A DNA stretch of 64,000 nt from Mortierella sp. BCC40632 (GCA_011634665.1 WAEK01000009.1:1975501-2039500); one strand, 5' to 3'. Shown: positions 36,313-47,317, counted from the first letter of the stretch. A program made the numbers and translations. Notes: generated from the sequence alone by a model not told the origin.

Positions 36313-36519
36313 GATTTGGTGATCTATGCAGGGGTCTTCTACGCAAAGACAGCTCTCTGATTTCCACTCAAAATCCTGATTCGCAGCACCCGTCCTTGGA
36401 CCATCCACAAATTTTTTTGAATCCAAACCCTATTTTTTTTTTTTTGCGCACCTTATCTTTATTTCCCCCACTCCTTTTCTCTGTACCCCAAACCCAAAAA
36501 AAAAAAAAAAAAAAAAAAC

Positions 36520-38520
36520 ATGCCTTCTCAACCCGCCTCAAGCTCGAGCCCGTCTGGCTCCGAGAGCACGATCCAGCCCGTGACCCCAGCCGCGCCCGCC
36601 CAGTCAAGCCCAACGAACCTTCGTGAACGAGTCCTGGCTACCCCCGAGAGTGCCCGCCCCGACGACGACCCCATCGCCTGGCTCAGTCATTTTGAAGCCA
36701 TTGCCCGCGGCAATAATTGGGTTGGTCAAGCCAAGCTCAACGCCCTCGGTGTCTATCTGAAAGGTACCGCCCAGCTATGGTATGAAGCCAACCATGGCAA
36801 GTGGATCACGTTCGAGGGGTTCAAGAAAGAGTTCACCAACCGCTACCACACCCATGCGATTATGGCCGCCGCCGGAGTCGAAGCCCGTTCTTACCGCCAA
36901 CGATCGGACCAAACCGTCGAAGAAGTCATTGTCGACATGAACAGAATCTTCAACGCAGGCTGTATCGTCGACGATTTCGCCCAACGCACGTTCTTCGCCA
37001 CCGCACTATTGCCTGAGATCAGAGCTGTAGTATTGCGAGGAGAACCCGACACCTACGAGAAGATGTGCGACCTTGCCAGCAAAGAAGGACAAGTACTCGC
37101 CGCTGTAAACGCTCACGAACGTTACCACCCCTTGGCCGGAATCAATTCACTGCCACGAGGTTTCCCCGACCCCGAGCTGGAAACACTTTCCCGACAAGTG
37201 CAAGCCATGAGCGTCAACCTCATGGAGCACTCGAACGTCCTGAACCGAATGCAACACGGTCAGAGACCGAACGAAACCACCCACCGTTCCCCGCCCGAAC
37301 AGTACCCCCGACAACAAGGCTACGCATCAGCCAACGCTTACGCCCCTAGGACTATGTCCCCCCGCCATCAGCGACTGTACGACGAAGGAAGATGTTTCAA
37401 TTGCGAAGAAGTTGGACATCGATCCCACGAGTGTCCCCTTCCCCGCCGAAACCGACAGCCTCACCCACCTGTCAACACGCACGCCCCGCCTAACCGACAG
37501 GCACCCCTTGAAGCCAACCTGTTCGCTGAGGACCCGCAGGACTTGCTTGCTCTCAGCAAGTCTGCTGTGGGTCACGCACAGAAAACCAACCCCTATGACA
37601 GGAACGGAAAGAAGGTTGTCAGACCGAACAATGAAAGTGAGGAAATTGAACACGACCTACGACAGACACGACGCCAAGTACGAATGGATGTTGATAAAGT
37701 ACCCCGACCCCTGGTCCAACAGCAGCTTCAGACGACCCCGACCCCCGCCGACCGCCCCGCCACACCTGGACCTTCACGACCATTAAGACAGCCAACACCT
37801 GTCCCCGATGTAACCGATGATACGACTCAGACTCCCCAACAGCAAAAAGACCACCCGCGCATTGAGTCTCGTCGACCCGCTTTCATTGAATTAATGAGAG
37901 ACCGACCGGACCTGGATCTACAAGAACTGCTCTTTGACACAAAGGTACCTGTCTCGTTAGCTCACTTGTTGTATTACAGCCCCAGTTTGAGGCAAGACTG
38001 CATGCATCTTTTTAAAAGAAATCCAGATCACGACATACACCTCATAGACAACCCGCCGCCAGAGGATAGTTACTGCTCCCTAAAAGCGGTTGTCACCCTG
38101 AATGGACATGAGGTTACCGCCGTCATTGACACTGGAGCCGCGTGTTCGGTCATTACCTCGGGACTGGCAACAACTCTTGGGATTCGACCAGACACCACCC
38201 ACACTCGACAACTCGTCACCGCCGATGGGAAAAGGCACGCCCCTGACAGAGCCATCAAAAGCTTGCCCATCAACGTACGACACCTACAGCTGCCAACATA
38301 CGCCGTCGTTTTCGACCGACCCGAACATCAACTGATTCTAGGAATGAATTGGCTTTGTGAGAACAAAATCACCGTCGACTTGCAGCAACGCCGCCTTTGG
38401 ATACCAATCGAGCAGGGAAAGTTCTTTTATATTCATTTGCAAAGTCAGACCCGCAGTAACGTTGACCACATCATGAGTCTGATCACCCCGATATCCAGCA
38501 CGAACTTGATGAATTGCTGA
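36520..38520 (+). CDS. element A Gag-protease
   Basis: 666 aa from an ATG just after a poly-A run. It has a Ser/Pro-rich start, then the capsid domain (WLSHFEAIARGNNW, GVYLKGTAQLWYEANHGKW). A CX2CX4HX4C zinc knuckle is at about 292-305 (CFNCEEVGHRSHEC), and an aspartic protease with DTGA is at about 537. It ends at TGA 38518-38520. The pol frame is open from 38466 in the -1 frame, overlapping by about 55 nt, so Pol would need -1 frameshifting or another fusion mechanism. No canonical slippery heptamer is obvious. Confidence 0.92.
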   Translation: MPSQPASSSSPSGSESTIQPVTPAAPAQSSPTNLRERVLATPESARPDDDPIAWLSHFEAIARGNNWVGQAKLNALGVYLKGTAQLWYEANHGKWITFEGFKKEFTNRYHTHAIMAAAGVEARSYRQRSDQTVEEVIVDMNRIFNAGCIVDDFAQRTFFATALLPEIRAVVLRGEPDTYEKMCDLASKEGQVLAAVNAHERYHPLAGINSLPRGFPDPELETLSRQVQAMSVNLMEHSNVLNRMQHGQRPNETTHRSPPEQYPRQQGYASANAYAPRTMSPRHQRLYDEGRCFNCEEVGHRSHECPLPRRNRQPHPPVNTHAPPNRQAPLEANLFAEDPQDLLALSKSAVGHAQKTNPYDRNGKKVVRPNNESEEIEHDLRQTRRQVRMDVDKVPRPLVQQQLQTTPTPADRPATPGPSRPLRQPTPVPDVTDDTTQTPQQQKDHPRIESRRPAFIELMRDRPDLDLQELLFDTKVPVSLAHLLYYSPSLRQDCMHLFKRNPDHDIHLIDNPPPEDSYCSLKAVVTLNGHEVTAVIDTGAACSVITSGLATTLGIRPDTTHTRQLVTADGKRHAPDRAIKSLPINVRHLQLPTYAVVFDRPEHQLILGMNWLCENKITVDLQQRRLWIPIEQGKFFYIHLQSQTRSNVDHIMSLITPISSTNLMNC

Positions 38521-41323
38521 ATGAGTTCAGTCATCTTTTCGCCACATCTATCGACCAACTCACCCAGACCAAACCCATACGATTCACGCACCACATCAAA
38601 ACAGGAGAAGCTGCACCTATTCACGTTCCACCCTATCGAGTACCCGCCGCTTTTAAGACCGCCCTATACGAAGAGATCGATCGAATGCTGAGGAACGGCA
38701 TCATCTCCAAAAGCTACTCACCTTGGGGAGCCCCCGTCCTACCAGTCAAGAAGAAAGATGGAAGTATCCGCATCTGTGTTGACTACCGCCGTCTTAATGC
38801 TGTGACCCAACGAGATCAATTCCCACTACCACGAAGTGACGACATCTTGGCTTCTTTCTTTGGCTGCAGTTGTTACACTGGTTTAGACGCCATCTGGGGA
38901 TTTTGGCAAGTAGCCGTTGAGCCATCGGACAGAAAAAAGACTGCATTTAGCGTACCCGGATTAGGGTTTATTTGAGTTCAACGTCATGCCATTTGGACTT
39001 GTCAATGCACCCAGCACGTTCCAACGAGTAGTACAAGAGATCCTGGGAAGTCTCCCGTTTGTCCACGTCTACGTCGATGATATCCTGATCTTTTCCAAGA
39101 ACCCCGAAGAGCATCTTACTCACCTGCGTGCTGTCTTCTTACGCCTCGATCGTTATAGGTTCAAGCTCAACCGAAAGAAGTGTCATTTTCTGAAGGAAGA
39201 GTTAGACTACCTTGGTCAAACCATCTCTGCAAAAGGCATTCGGCCACAGAGGGTCTAAGATTGAGAGCCTCCGCAGTACTCGGACGCCCAAAAGCGCTCC
39301 TGAAGTAAGATCGTTCCTAGGACTGGCCTCCTATTTCCGAAAATACATCCTCCGCTGCTCGATTGTCGGCAAGCCCTTGTCCGAGTTGCTGAAAAAGCAA
39401 GTCAAGTGGTATTGGAACGACAAGACCCAAGCCGCCTTCGATAAACTGAAAGAGTCCCTGACCTCCGAACCCGTCCTAGCCTCGCCCGATTGGGATCGCC
39501 TGTTCCGACTGATAGCTGATGGATCCGGTGAAGGGTTATCGCTTATCCTGACCCAGATCTTCGAAGATGGCGAGCGAGTGATCGCCTACGCATCAAGAAC
39601 CCTGACAACTGCTGAAAAGAATTACTCCGCGACCCATCTGGAAGGCCTAGCTGTAGTCTGGGGTGTCCATCACTTCCGACACTACTTGGCTGGCCGAAAG
39701 TTCGAAGTGCTGACTGATCACCAAGCCCTCGTGAGCCTCTTTTCTAAAGACACTCCTTTAACTGGTCGATTAGCTAGATGGGCCCTCCGATTGCGAGAAT
39801 ACGATTTCGATATCAAGCATATTAAGGGAAAAGAACAATCCTGCCGATTTTTTGCTTCCCGATGCACGACCACCACTGTACCCGACGATGACAAACACGA
39901 CACTGAGGATGAGTCTGAAGAGCCAGCAACTATATTCCAGATCGATCAAGAACCCGAGGAGCACGACGCCAGTTGCGACGAGCTCTTCTCCATGGACTAT
40001 GCCGTCTACCTAACCATCAGAAACTATTTGAGAGACCGAACCTACCCTGAAGGAGCCACTGAACAGGATAGAGCAAAGATAAGACGACGATCAGCTCCTT
40101 TTTTTTGTGCCAACGATATGCTCTACAAATGGAATAACGATGATTACTTAGAAGTGCTGCACGAACGAAACGACGTCGATGCGATCAAGCGAGTCCACAA
40201 TGAGTTCCATCAAGGCGTTGAAGCGACCTATAACAGCCTGACACGACGATACACAGGACACGGCCTAATGGATCAGACCAAGAGAGTAGTCCAGAGTTGC
40301 TTGACCTGCCAAAGACATGCCACGCCCAACTTTGCTGCCCGAGCAGAAGAGTTGCACCCGATCGACGTAACCGAGCCCTTACAAGTCATTGGTGTAGATG
40401 TTGTTGGTCCAATCTATCCGCCGTCGGCTACCGGACTGACATATATCTTTACCGCGATCGACTATCACACAAGATGGCCGATAGCTGTTCCCGCGAAAAA
40501 GGCTGACACACACTCTTTGTTGTCCTTTCTGATGAACCATGTTATCGCAATCTTTGGTGTACCTGCTCGTATCTTATCAGACCGTGGTTCCATTTTCACT
40601 AGTGAACTTATCCAAGATTTATTTAGACAGATTGGTGTACGCCACCAAACGACGACTGCCTACAGACCCCAAGCGAACGGACGAGTCGAAAGAATGCACC
40701 GCACGTTGAAAGCCCTCCTGAGGCGATTGACGGAAGAGGACCGAACCCAATGGCCGCAGAACATATGGCGAGTCCTGCTAGCAATCCGGACCACAAGGAA
40801 TGCCGCGACCCGATTCTCCCCGTCTGAACTATTGTTTGGAAAGAATCTGACGCTGCCAAGCTCCTGGATCCCGCGAGACGACCGTGCCATCCTTGCCGAA
40901 GGTGTCGATAACGCCCAAGACCGAATGGACCAATTCCCGAGTAGGATTGACGATACAAGAGAACAAGGACACCGAAACTCGAGAGTCGCCCAAGAACGGC
41001 AGCGCGTCTATTACAATAGATATGTGCAGCCCCGGTCGTTCCGTCCTGACGATCTGGTGTTCAAGAAAATGACGATAGTCGGAAGCCCCACGAACCGAGA
41101 CAAGTTTGGAGAGACCTACCAAGGCCCGTACCGAGTCACTGCTGTGATCGGAAATGGTACCTACCGTATCTCTGATCAACTAGGAAACTTAGACACGGTG
41201 CACGTTGATCGCCTGATGCCAGCAAATATCGAAAGACTCCTGGTGCCGGAAGTCCTGGCAGCAAGTCAGCCGCTAAGACGAGGTATAAGACAGTATCGAT
41301 TGGAGGAAGGAAGAAGTTTGTAG
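38466..41323 (+). pseudogene. element A Pol (RT-RNase H-integrase), two frameshifts
   Basis: The RT has PPYRVPAA, KKDGSIRICVDYRRLNA and YVDDILIF (about 39,070). RNase H has LIADGSG, TLTTAEKNYSATHLE and VLTDHQAL. Integrase has an HHCC zinc region (VHNEFHQG...CLTCQRH) and the DDE residues in IGVDVVGP, LSDRGS and GRVERMH. The frame breaks by one base near 38,968, between the motif that precedes EFNVMPFGL and that motif, and again near 39,255. Apart from these two places the domains are complete. Given the nearly identical LTRs the breaks are very recent, or are sequence errors. Confidence 0.88.
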
Positions 41324-41363
41324 TTGTTTATTTTCGCCGGGACGTCTCAAGTAAGAAAGGGCA

Positions 41364-41778
41364 TGTCGGGAGGTCGAGTGCGTGTCGTCCGTAAGCCGCA
41401 TCGACTCCATGACGTCACCGTATCCTAGACGCAGACCTAGGCCAGCCTCGACCACGTCTAGTGTCGCCGCCCCGGTACCCAACCCCTAGCCCCTACAGTC
41501 CCCGCACCACCCCAATAGCCCCGAAGACCTCCTGACCATGGCACCACACGATATTCCCCTAACCAATACACTCCCCTAGCCCAGACCCATCCATGTCCAC
41601 CCCCCCCTCTTCTATTTAAGCCAAGAGCTTCGCTTAATAAAAACCTCGGTTAGCAACCCATATCAAAATCTTACAAATACTTCTCTTGCCACACTTCCCA
41701 CCTTCCCATCCTTCTCCATCCCACTACCTTCAAATCACACTATATCTTAAGACCACGTAGCCAGATTTTCTTGTTACA
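41364..41778 (+). repeat. 3' LTR of element A
   Basis: 415 bp with the same ends as the 5' LTR. Visible differences are GAAGACC for GAAGACA and one-base changes in two C runs. It is followed by the GAAG duplication. Confidence 0.95.
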
Positions 41779-41879
41779 GAAGGTAGTCCGGCCGCCACTA
41801 ATTTATTCCTCCCTGGATAAACCGTTATTTCCCTTCCCTATCCTTTAATTCCTACCAGTCGCATGCTATCATAGGACAG

Positions 41880-43075
41880 ACGAGCCTTCATCACTGGGGG
41901 CAATCAGGAGGCTCGAGGACGTCCAGGCTGAGGAACAAATAACAAGCCTATGGCTGCGACTCGGAGACAATGGACTGGTTGGAATAACAGCCCGTGCACG
42001 ACTGTTCGCGTTGCAGAAAGCACAGAGGTTGCCGTCAGTACCTACCCTGGTGCCAGACATTGTGGAGCTCCAGAGACACAGTATCACAAGTGGAGTGTGT
42101 CAGATCCTTGAAGATAGAGGAATGACCCTAGCAGTGGACCTTGGACCCGACCTTGGACTCAGTAACGGAGCAGTAAGCATCCAAGAATGGATGGGGAGTG
42201 GACTAGATGAAGAGATGAAAGTCCAACTAGGGAAAAGGGGAGTACTTTTCGCTGAGCAGATCATGGACCAGGAGAAAACAAACCTGATCGCTTGGAGTGA
42301 GTTCCGGAGACGCTTCAACGACAGCAAGATGCTCCCGCCTAAATGGTACCAGAATATCCAGAGGCAGATGTGTGGACAGGAAGCCGAGAGAGAGGTGTTA
42401 AGGAGGAGGACAGAGGAGCAGCAGAATAGAGTAGAGGAGCGTCTGGAAGCGATTGAGACAGATGCTTCATACACAACTGAGGAAGAGGAAGAGAGTGAAG
42501 AAGTGAGTGAGAGTGAAGAAGTGAGTGAGAGTGAAGAAGTGAGTGAGAGTGAAGAAGTGAGTGAGAGTGAAGAAGTGAGTGAGAGTGAAGAAGTGAGTGA
42601 GAGTGAAGAAGAAAGCGAGAATGAAAACGAGGAAAGAGAAAGAGAAGAAGTGGTAGTGAGAAGAGTGTTCTCGATGCAGAACAGGGCAGACACAAAGAGG
42701 ATGCAAGAGACATACGCCCAAAGGAAAACGAGGAAAGATACATGGGTTAGACAGAGAATGGTCGGAAGAGGAGGGAACAAGTGGATTGTGCGCGAAGACC
42801 TGGAATATGAGTTCGAAGTGCTGGAAAAATCACTTGAGAAAGAGTGGGAAAAGCAGAGAGAAAAAGAAGAGGAAAAAAGAAAAAAAGAAAGAGAAAAAGA
42901 GAAGAAAAGAAGGAAAAAAGAAAGAGAAAAAGAGAAGGAAAAAAGGAAAAGAAAGAAGACGAATTGTAAGGCGGAGAAGGCACGAGTACCGAAGTCGGAT
43001 AAGACTGCGAAGAGCGCTCCGAACAAGGTACGCCAAGGAGTCCGCAAGGAGAAGAAGGAGACCATGGCTGAATAG
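41880..43075 (+). pseudogene. LINE frame 1: RT C-terminal part with SEEVSE repeats
   Basis: Open from about 41880. It includes ARARLFALQKAQRLPS and WYQNIQRQMCGQ, then an 18-bp repeat encoding SEEVSE about six times (42,487-42,612), then a Lys/Glu/Arg-rich stretch. It ends at TAG 43073-43075 and overlaps the next frame by almost 300 nt. In an intact element these would be one protein, so a one- or two-base shift lies somewhere in 42,840-43,070. Confidence 0.75.
42487..42612 (+). repeat. 18-bp tandem repeat (SEEVSE)
   Basis: The unit GAGAGTGAAGAAGTGAGT is repeated about six to seven times in frame within the LINE. Minus-strand Ser/Leu/Phe-rich frames over it are shadows. Confidence 0.9.
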
Positions 43076-44834
43076 GTTGACACACCTGGCGAACATTGAT
43101 AACATCGACAAAAGGAACGCCGTCAAGAGAGAAGCCGAAATAGCTATGGCGAGGGAAGCAATGCCACTCCGAGAAGCAGTTTCAGAGGTACAGCCACAGG
43201 GAGTCTTTGAGGGAGTGCAGTTGAACAGACTAACGATCGAGGAGGTCAAACGGTGGAGAGAACAACTGAAGGACGAGGACACCATTGTTTTGTTTTCTGA
43301 TGGATCAATGAAAGACATGGGCAAAGACAGTGTAAAGATGACTTTCGGAGTGGTGGCAGAGCGAGGGCATGGCTGCGATTCTATTATCTCAGGATCAACG
43401 AGTGGATACGCGTCGTCGACGAAGGCAGAGCTGATTGGGCTCCTCGCAGCAATCCTATGCAGCCCACGGGAGAAGGAGACAATAGTCCGCTTGGACAACA
43501 CGGCTGTTGTCAAAGGCTTTAAAAAGCTAGTAGAGGGTCGCGTGGATGCCACTCGCAAGATCAAGCAGAGAGCCACGTATGCGGAGTGGTGGACGCAGGT
43601 GCACAGGGCATACTGTAATCAGGGAGAGCGGGTTACAGTTGAGTGGGTCAGAGGTCACTCGGGTGTGGGTGGCAATGAGGCGGCGGACCGGTTAGCGAAC
43701 AGGGCGCATAGGGGAGAAAGACAAGAGTGGAAACTGCCCGACAGAATGCAGGAAGAGTACGGCTGTAGAGCAACATTACTAGGAGATCCGCTAGAGGATG
43801 ACGTGCGACAGCTGCTCAAACTTCAGTCGGCGGCGAGGATACACCAACACTGGCTTAGACAGAACAGGACCAAGAGGTACATCAGGGACTGGAAAGCCAT
43901 TGAATGGAGTCCAACTCTAGACATTATCCACAGCAGGAACCCGCCAAGGGGATTTTTTACCAGCGAAAGCGACTGTAAGAAGAGAGCGCACAGGATAAAG
44001 AAACTGCATGGGATGCTGCCAACTCTAACTGAGATGAAGAAGCGCCACCCAGACCTATATGAGGAGGATACGTGCAGAGTCTGCGAGGAGGAACCAGAAA
44101 CGATGGAGCACGTGTGGAGATGTAGAGCAACGAGGCAGACGCAGGAAGAAGGATGGAAGGAGATGGTGTCGAGAGTGAAGGACAGTGGACGTAGACAGTG
44201 GCTGAAGGAGAAAAGGGAGTGGAAGGAAAGAAAGGAGAAGGCTCAGCAGGAAAAGAAGAAGTTCAGGCAGAAGGAGCCGAGGTTCACAGAAAGACGGGAT
44301 GAGGAGTTGTGGGACTCGCTGGAGGATGTTTTCCAGGGTGTGGCAAATATCCGGCCAAGGGAATACGAGGGGAGGGACAACGAGGAGGAAGACGACCAAC
44401 CGATGCACACCGTCATGGAAGCATACCAAGGCTTAGTACCAAAAGAGTTGGTGCTAAGATGGAAGATAATGCACAGGACGACAGGGACTACGGCAAAGTA
44501 TATGGCCAGCCGGTTTATTGAGAACATTGAAGCCTTCGGTCGGAAGCAGATCTGGGGCCAACGGTGTGACACCACAGTGAATTGGGAAAAGTCGATAGGA
44601 ATCTCTGCAGTGAGCAAACGCGCTGGGAGACGCAACGGTGCTGACGGACACCAAGGTAGCTGTGGAGATTTCTCCGATTTGAACAATCCGCTGAGGCAGA
44701 AGCCGAACCTCAAGGAGGCATACGATGAAGCAGACCGTACTGTGCATGAGTACTACCTTGGAAAGAGGAAGCTGGAGGTGATGGAGCGGCTAGGGAGTTG
44801 GAAAAAAGTGTTAGCGATGGACCAAGAGGGCTAA
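42786..44834 (+). CDS. LINE frame 2: RNase H and Cys/His C-terminal domain
   Basis: 682 aa. After a Lys/Arg-rich start the RNase H domain keeps all four acidic residues: SDGS, TKAELIGLLAAI, RLDNTAVV and GNEAADRLA. A C-x2-C...H-x3-C type motif follows (CRVCEEEPETMEHVWRC), typical of the end of LINE polyproteins. It then has a charged coiled-coil stretch and about 150 further residues (PKELVLRWKIMHRTTG) that I do not recognise. The RNase H could be active, but without an RT the copy cannot move alone. Confidence 0.82.
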   Translation: MCAKTWNMSSKCWKNHLRKSGKSREKKKRKKEKKKEKKRRKEGKKKEKKRRKKGKERRRIVRRRRHEYRSRIRLRRALRTRYAKESARRRRRPWLNRLTHLANIDNIDKRNAVKREAEIAMAREAMPLREAVSEVQPQGVFEGVQLNRLTIEEVKRWREQLKDEDTIVLFSDGSMKDMGKDSVKMTFGVVAERGHGCDSIISGSTSGYASSTKAELIGLLAAILCSPREKETIVRLDNTAVVKGFKKLVEGRVDATRKIKQRATYAEWWTQVHRAYCNQGERVTVEWVRGHSGVGGNEAADRLANRAHRGERQEWKLPDRMQEEYGCRATLLGDPLEDDVRQLLKLQSAARIHQHWLRQNRTKRYIRDWKAIEWSPTLDIIHSRNPPRGFFTSESDCKKRAHRIKKLHGMLPTLTEMKKRHPDLYEEDTCRVCEEEPETMEHVWRCRATRQTQEEGWKEMVSRVKDSGRRQWLKEKREWKERKEKAQQEKKKFRQKEPRFTERRDEELWDSLEDVFQGVANIRPREYEGRDNEEEDDQPMHTVMEAYQGLVPKELVLRWKIMHRTTGTTAKYMASRFIENIEAFGRKQIWGQRCDTTVNWEKSIGISAVSKRAGRRNGADGHQGSCGDFSDLNNPLRQKPNLKEAYDEADRTVHEYYLGKRKLEVMERLGSWKKVLAMDQEG

Positions 44835-45060
44835 AAGACGACGAATGAGCGCAACAGGCCGCGTAGGGAGCTGGCATTACGACCACTCATGCGACGTGGG
44901 TGATGGCGAACAGAGTATCTGGACATTAGGTAGAACTATTTAGTGTTTATTTGCGGGGCTAGATCCTGTTATGGCCCAAGTGACAACGGGGCAGTAGCCC
45001 CGGTATTCCATAAACTCTGCATGCCCACGTGGGGCCCCTCGTTAAAAAAAAAGCCATGTT

Positions 45061-45830
45061 ACCTGCGCGGAAAGAACGCTGTGAGGCAACAGTGGCATGG
45101 GAGACAGGACATGGAATCACTCCGGGGAAGAAGAAAGGCCCTTCCCAAGGAGCGAGAGGACGCTGGAGCGATGGCTATGGGTTTGCATGCCCTGCTGACG
45201 CCTGCCAGTGCGGATCCCTTCTTGTTGATCACCAGGAGCAACGATGCCCAGGAGCACAGAACGACGCAGCGTCGGCTGATACCTCCCTGCTCGATAGCCT
45301 AGCAGGACGGCGACATTTGGGGGTGTTGGAAAGGATGGGGAGGATACCTTTCCGGTAACGATCTTTTTCTCAACTATTTAAACGTCTCGAGAGAGACGGC
45401 AATCGTTGCTCGGGGCAACAGCCACGTGAGCTGTTATGGTTGATGGAGGGTTGCCACCGCTTTGCGGTGGCCGGGGCTAGATTAGGTTTTCTTAGTTTGG
45501 TTTTGCCTGCACGGCTATTCCAGCGGAAGCAGATTGTTAAAAAAAAAAAGCCGCGTAGGGAGCTGGCATTACGACCACTCATGCTTTTAGAGGTGATGGG
45601 GAGGATGGGGAGGATTCCTTTCCGGTGACAGTCTGTTTTTTCAACCTTTTAATCGTCTTGAAAAAGACGGCAATCGTTGCGCGGGGCTTCGGCAACGTGA
45701 GCTGTTATGGTATTATGGAGGACTGCCACCGCAGAGCGGTGGCTGTGGCTAGCTTATGATAGTTTAGTCTTAGCCTGCACGGCTATTCCAGCAGAAACAG
45801 ATTGTTATAAAAAAAAAAATAAAAAAAAAA
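45061..45830 (+). repeat. two extra LINE/SINE-like 3' tail units, each ending in poly-A
   Basis: Units end near 45,550 and 45,831. Both carry GGGGAGGATNCCTTTCCGGT, two hairpins and GCACGGCTATTCCAGC before ATTGTT and an A run. A 35-bp stretch at 44858-44892, from the LINE 3' UTR, recurs unchanged at 45550-45584. These are stacked copies of tails rather than genes. Frames such as 45029-45358 are not recognised. Confidence 0.75.
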
Positions 45831-45997
45831 CTATTTAAGCCAAGAGCTTCACTCAGTAAAAAACCTCGGTTAGCAACCCATATCCAAATCATTCAAATAA
45901 TTCTCTTGTCACTCTGACCATCTTCCTACCTTCACTTTCCTACCACTTCCAAATCCTACTATCTCCCAAGTCCACTTAACCAGATTTTCTTGCTACA
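45831..45997 (+). repeat. partial LTR of element C (3' part only)
   Basis: Starts at CTATTTAAGCCAAGAGCTTC immediately after the LINE poly-A and ends TTGCTACA. It matches the 3' 170 bp of the element A LTR with scattered differences. The upstream part was lost or displaced by the LINE. Confidence 0.85.
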
Positions 45998-46172
45998 GAT
46001 TTGGTGATCTACGCAGGGGCCCTTCTACGCAAAGACAGCTCTCTGATTTCTATTCAAAATCCTGATTCGCCCTTGGACCATCCACAAATTTTTGAAATCA
46101 AACTCTATTTCTTTTTTGCGCATCCTACCTTTATTTTCCCTTTTTCTCTGTGCCACAAATCAAAAAAAAACC

Positions 46173-47143
46173 ATGCCTTCCCAACCCGCCTCAAGCTCGA
46201 GTCAGTCCGGCTCCGAAAGTACGATCCAGCCTGTGACCCCAGCCGCGTCCGCCCAGCCAAGCCCAACGAACCTCCGCGAACGAGTCCTAGCTACCCCCCG
46301 AGAGTACCACCCCGACGACGACCCCATCGCCTGGCCCAGCCATTTTGAAGCCATTGCCCGCGGCAACAATTGGGCTGGCCAAGCCAAGCTCAACGCCCTC
46401 GGCGTCTACCTGAAAGGCACCGCCCAGTTATGGTATGAAGCCAACCATGGTAAATGGACCACGTTCGAGGCGTTTAAGAAAGAGTTCACCAACCGCTACC
46501 ACACCCATGCGATTATGGCCGCCACCGGAGTCGAAGCCCGTTCTTATCGCCAGCGATCGGACCAAACTGTTGAAGATGTCATTGTCGACATGAACAGAAT
46601 CTTCAACGCAGGCTGCATCATCGACGACTTTGCCAAATGCATGCTCTTTGCCACTGCACTCTTGCCCGAGATCAGAGCTGTAGTGCTACGAGGAGAACCC
46701 GACACCTATGAGAAGATGTGCGACCTTGCCAGCAAAGAAGGACAAGTGCTCGCCGCCGTGAATGCCCACGAATGTTACCACCCGTTGGCCGGAATCAGTT
46801 CACTGCCACGAGGCTTCCCTGACCCCGAGTTAGAAACGCTTTCCCGACAAGTGCAAGCTATGAGCGTCAACCTCGTGGAGCATTCGAACGTCCTGAACCG
46901 CATGCAGCATGGTCAGAGACCGAGCGAGACCGCCCACCGTCCCCCGCCCGAACAGTACCCCCGACAACAAGGCTACTCAGCAGCCAACGCCTACGCCCCT
47001 AAGACTATGTCCCCCCGCCATCAGCGATTGTACGACGAAGGAAGGCGCTTCAATTGTGAAGAAGCCGGACACCGATCCCATGAATGTCCCCTTCCCCACC
47101 GAAATCGACAGCCCCGCCCACCCGCCGACGCACACGTCCCGCC
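46173..47143 (+). pseudogene. element C Gag, truncated
   Basis: Closely follows element A Gag from MPSQPASSS through the capsid domain to the zinc knuckle. The knuckle has lost its first Cys (RRFNCEEAGHRSHEC). The frame ends where the AACTC-type MITE begins at 47,144, and no protease or pol follows. Confidence 0.88.
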
Positions 47144-47317
47144 TAGTGTTCTTCAACTCGACTCACCAATTCACCGACTCAACTCAACTCATGAGTTGAG
47201 TTCAAACTTTTCGACTCATGAGTTGAGTTGAGTTCAGATTTTTCCCAACTCATGTGTGCATGAGTTGAGTTGAGTCGAACCTCCAACTCAACTCAACTCG
47301 ACTCATGGGAAACATTA
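47144..47317. mobile_element. AACTC-rich MITE, copy 1
   Basis: Begins TAGTGTTCTTCAACTCGACT and ends CATGGGAAACATTA. Inside are short AACTC and GAGTT runs that face each other. The left end is the same as the inverted right end of the larger copy at 52,247-52,754. It cuts off element C gag. Confidence 0.7.

Larger units (their letters stand above)
35898..41778 (+). mobile_element. full-length Ty3-type LTR retrotransposon (element A)
   Basis: 5881 bp bounded by two 415-bp LTRs (TGTCGGG...TTACA) and flanked by the 4-bp duplication GAAG (35894-35897 and 41779-41782). Gag-protease, then RT-RNase H-integrase follow in Ty3 order. The element starts 13 bp from the 5' end of tRNA-Ser and is transcribed away from it. 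The LTRs differ by about one substitution and two single-base homopolymer indels, so insertion is recent. No chromodomain follows integrase. Confidence 0.93.
41860..45055 (+). mobile_element. 5'-truncated non-LTR (LINE) retrotransposon
   Basis: The 5' end falls inside the region after the RT palm (EDVQAEEQITSLWLRLGDNG), so most of the RT is missing, as usual for LINE insertions. The rest carries an acidic/basic linker, RNase H and a Cys/His motif. A short 3' UTR ends in an A run (about 45042-45050). Two further tail units of the same type follow. Confidence 0.85.

Noticed and set aside
42100..43083. Minus-strand Ser/Leu/Phe-rich frames over the LINE
   Set aside because: Antisense of the SEEVSE repeat and Lys-rich stretch; no independent coding character.
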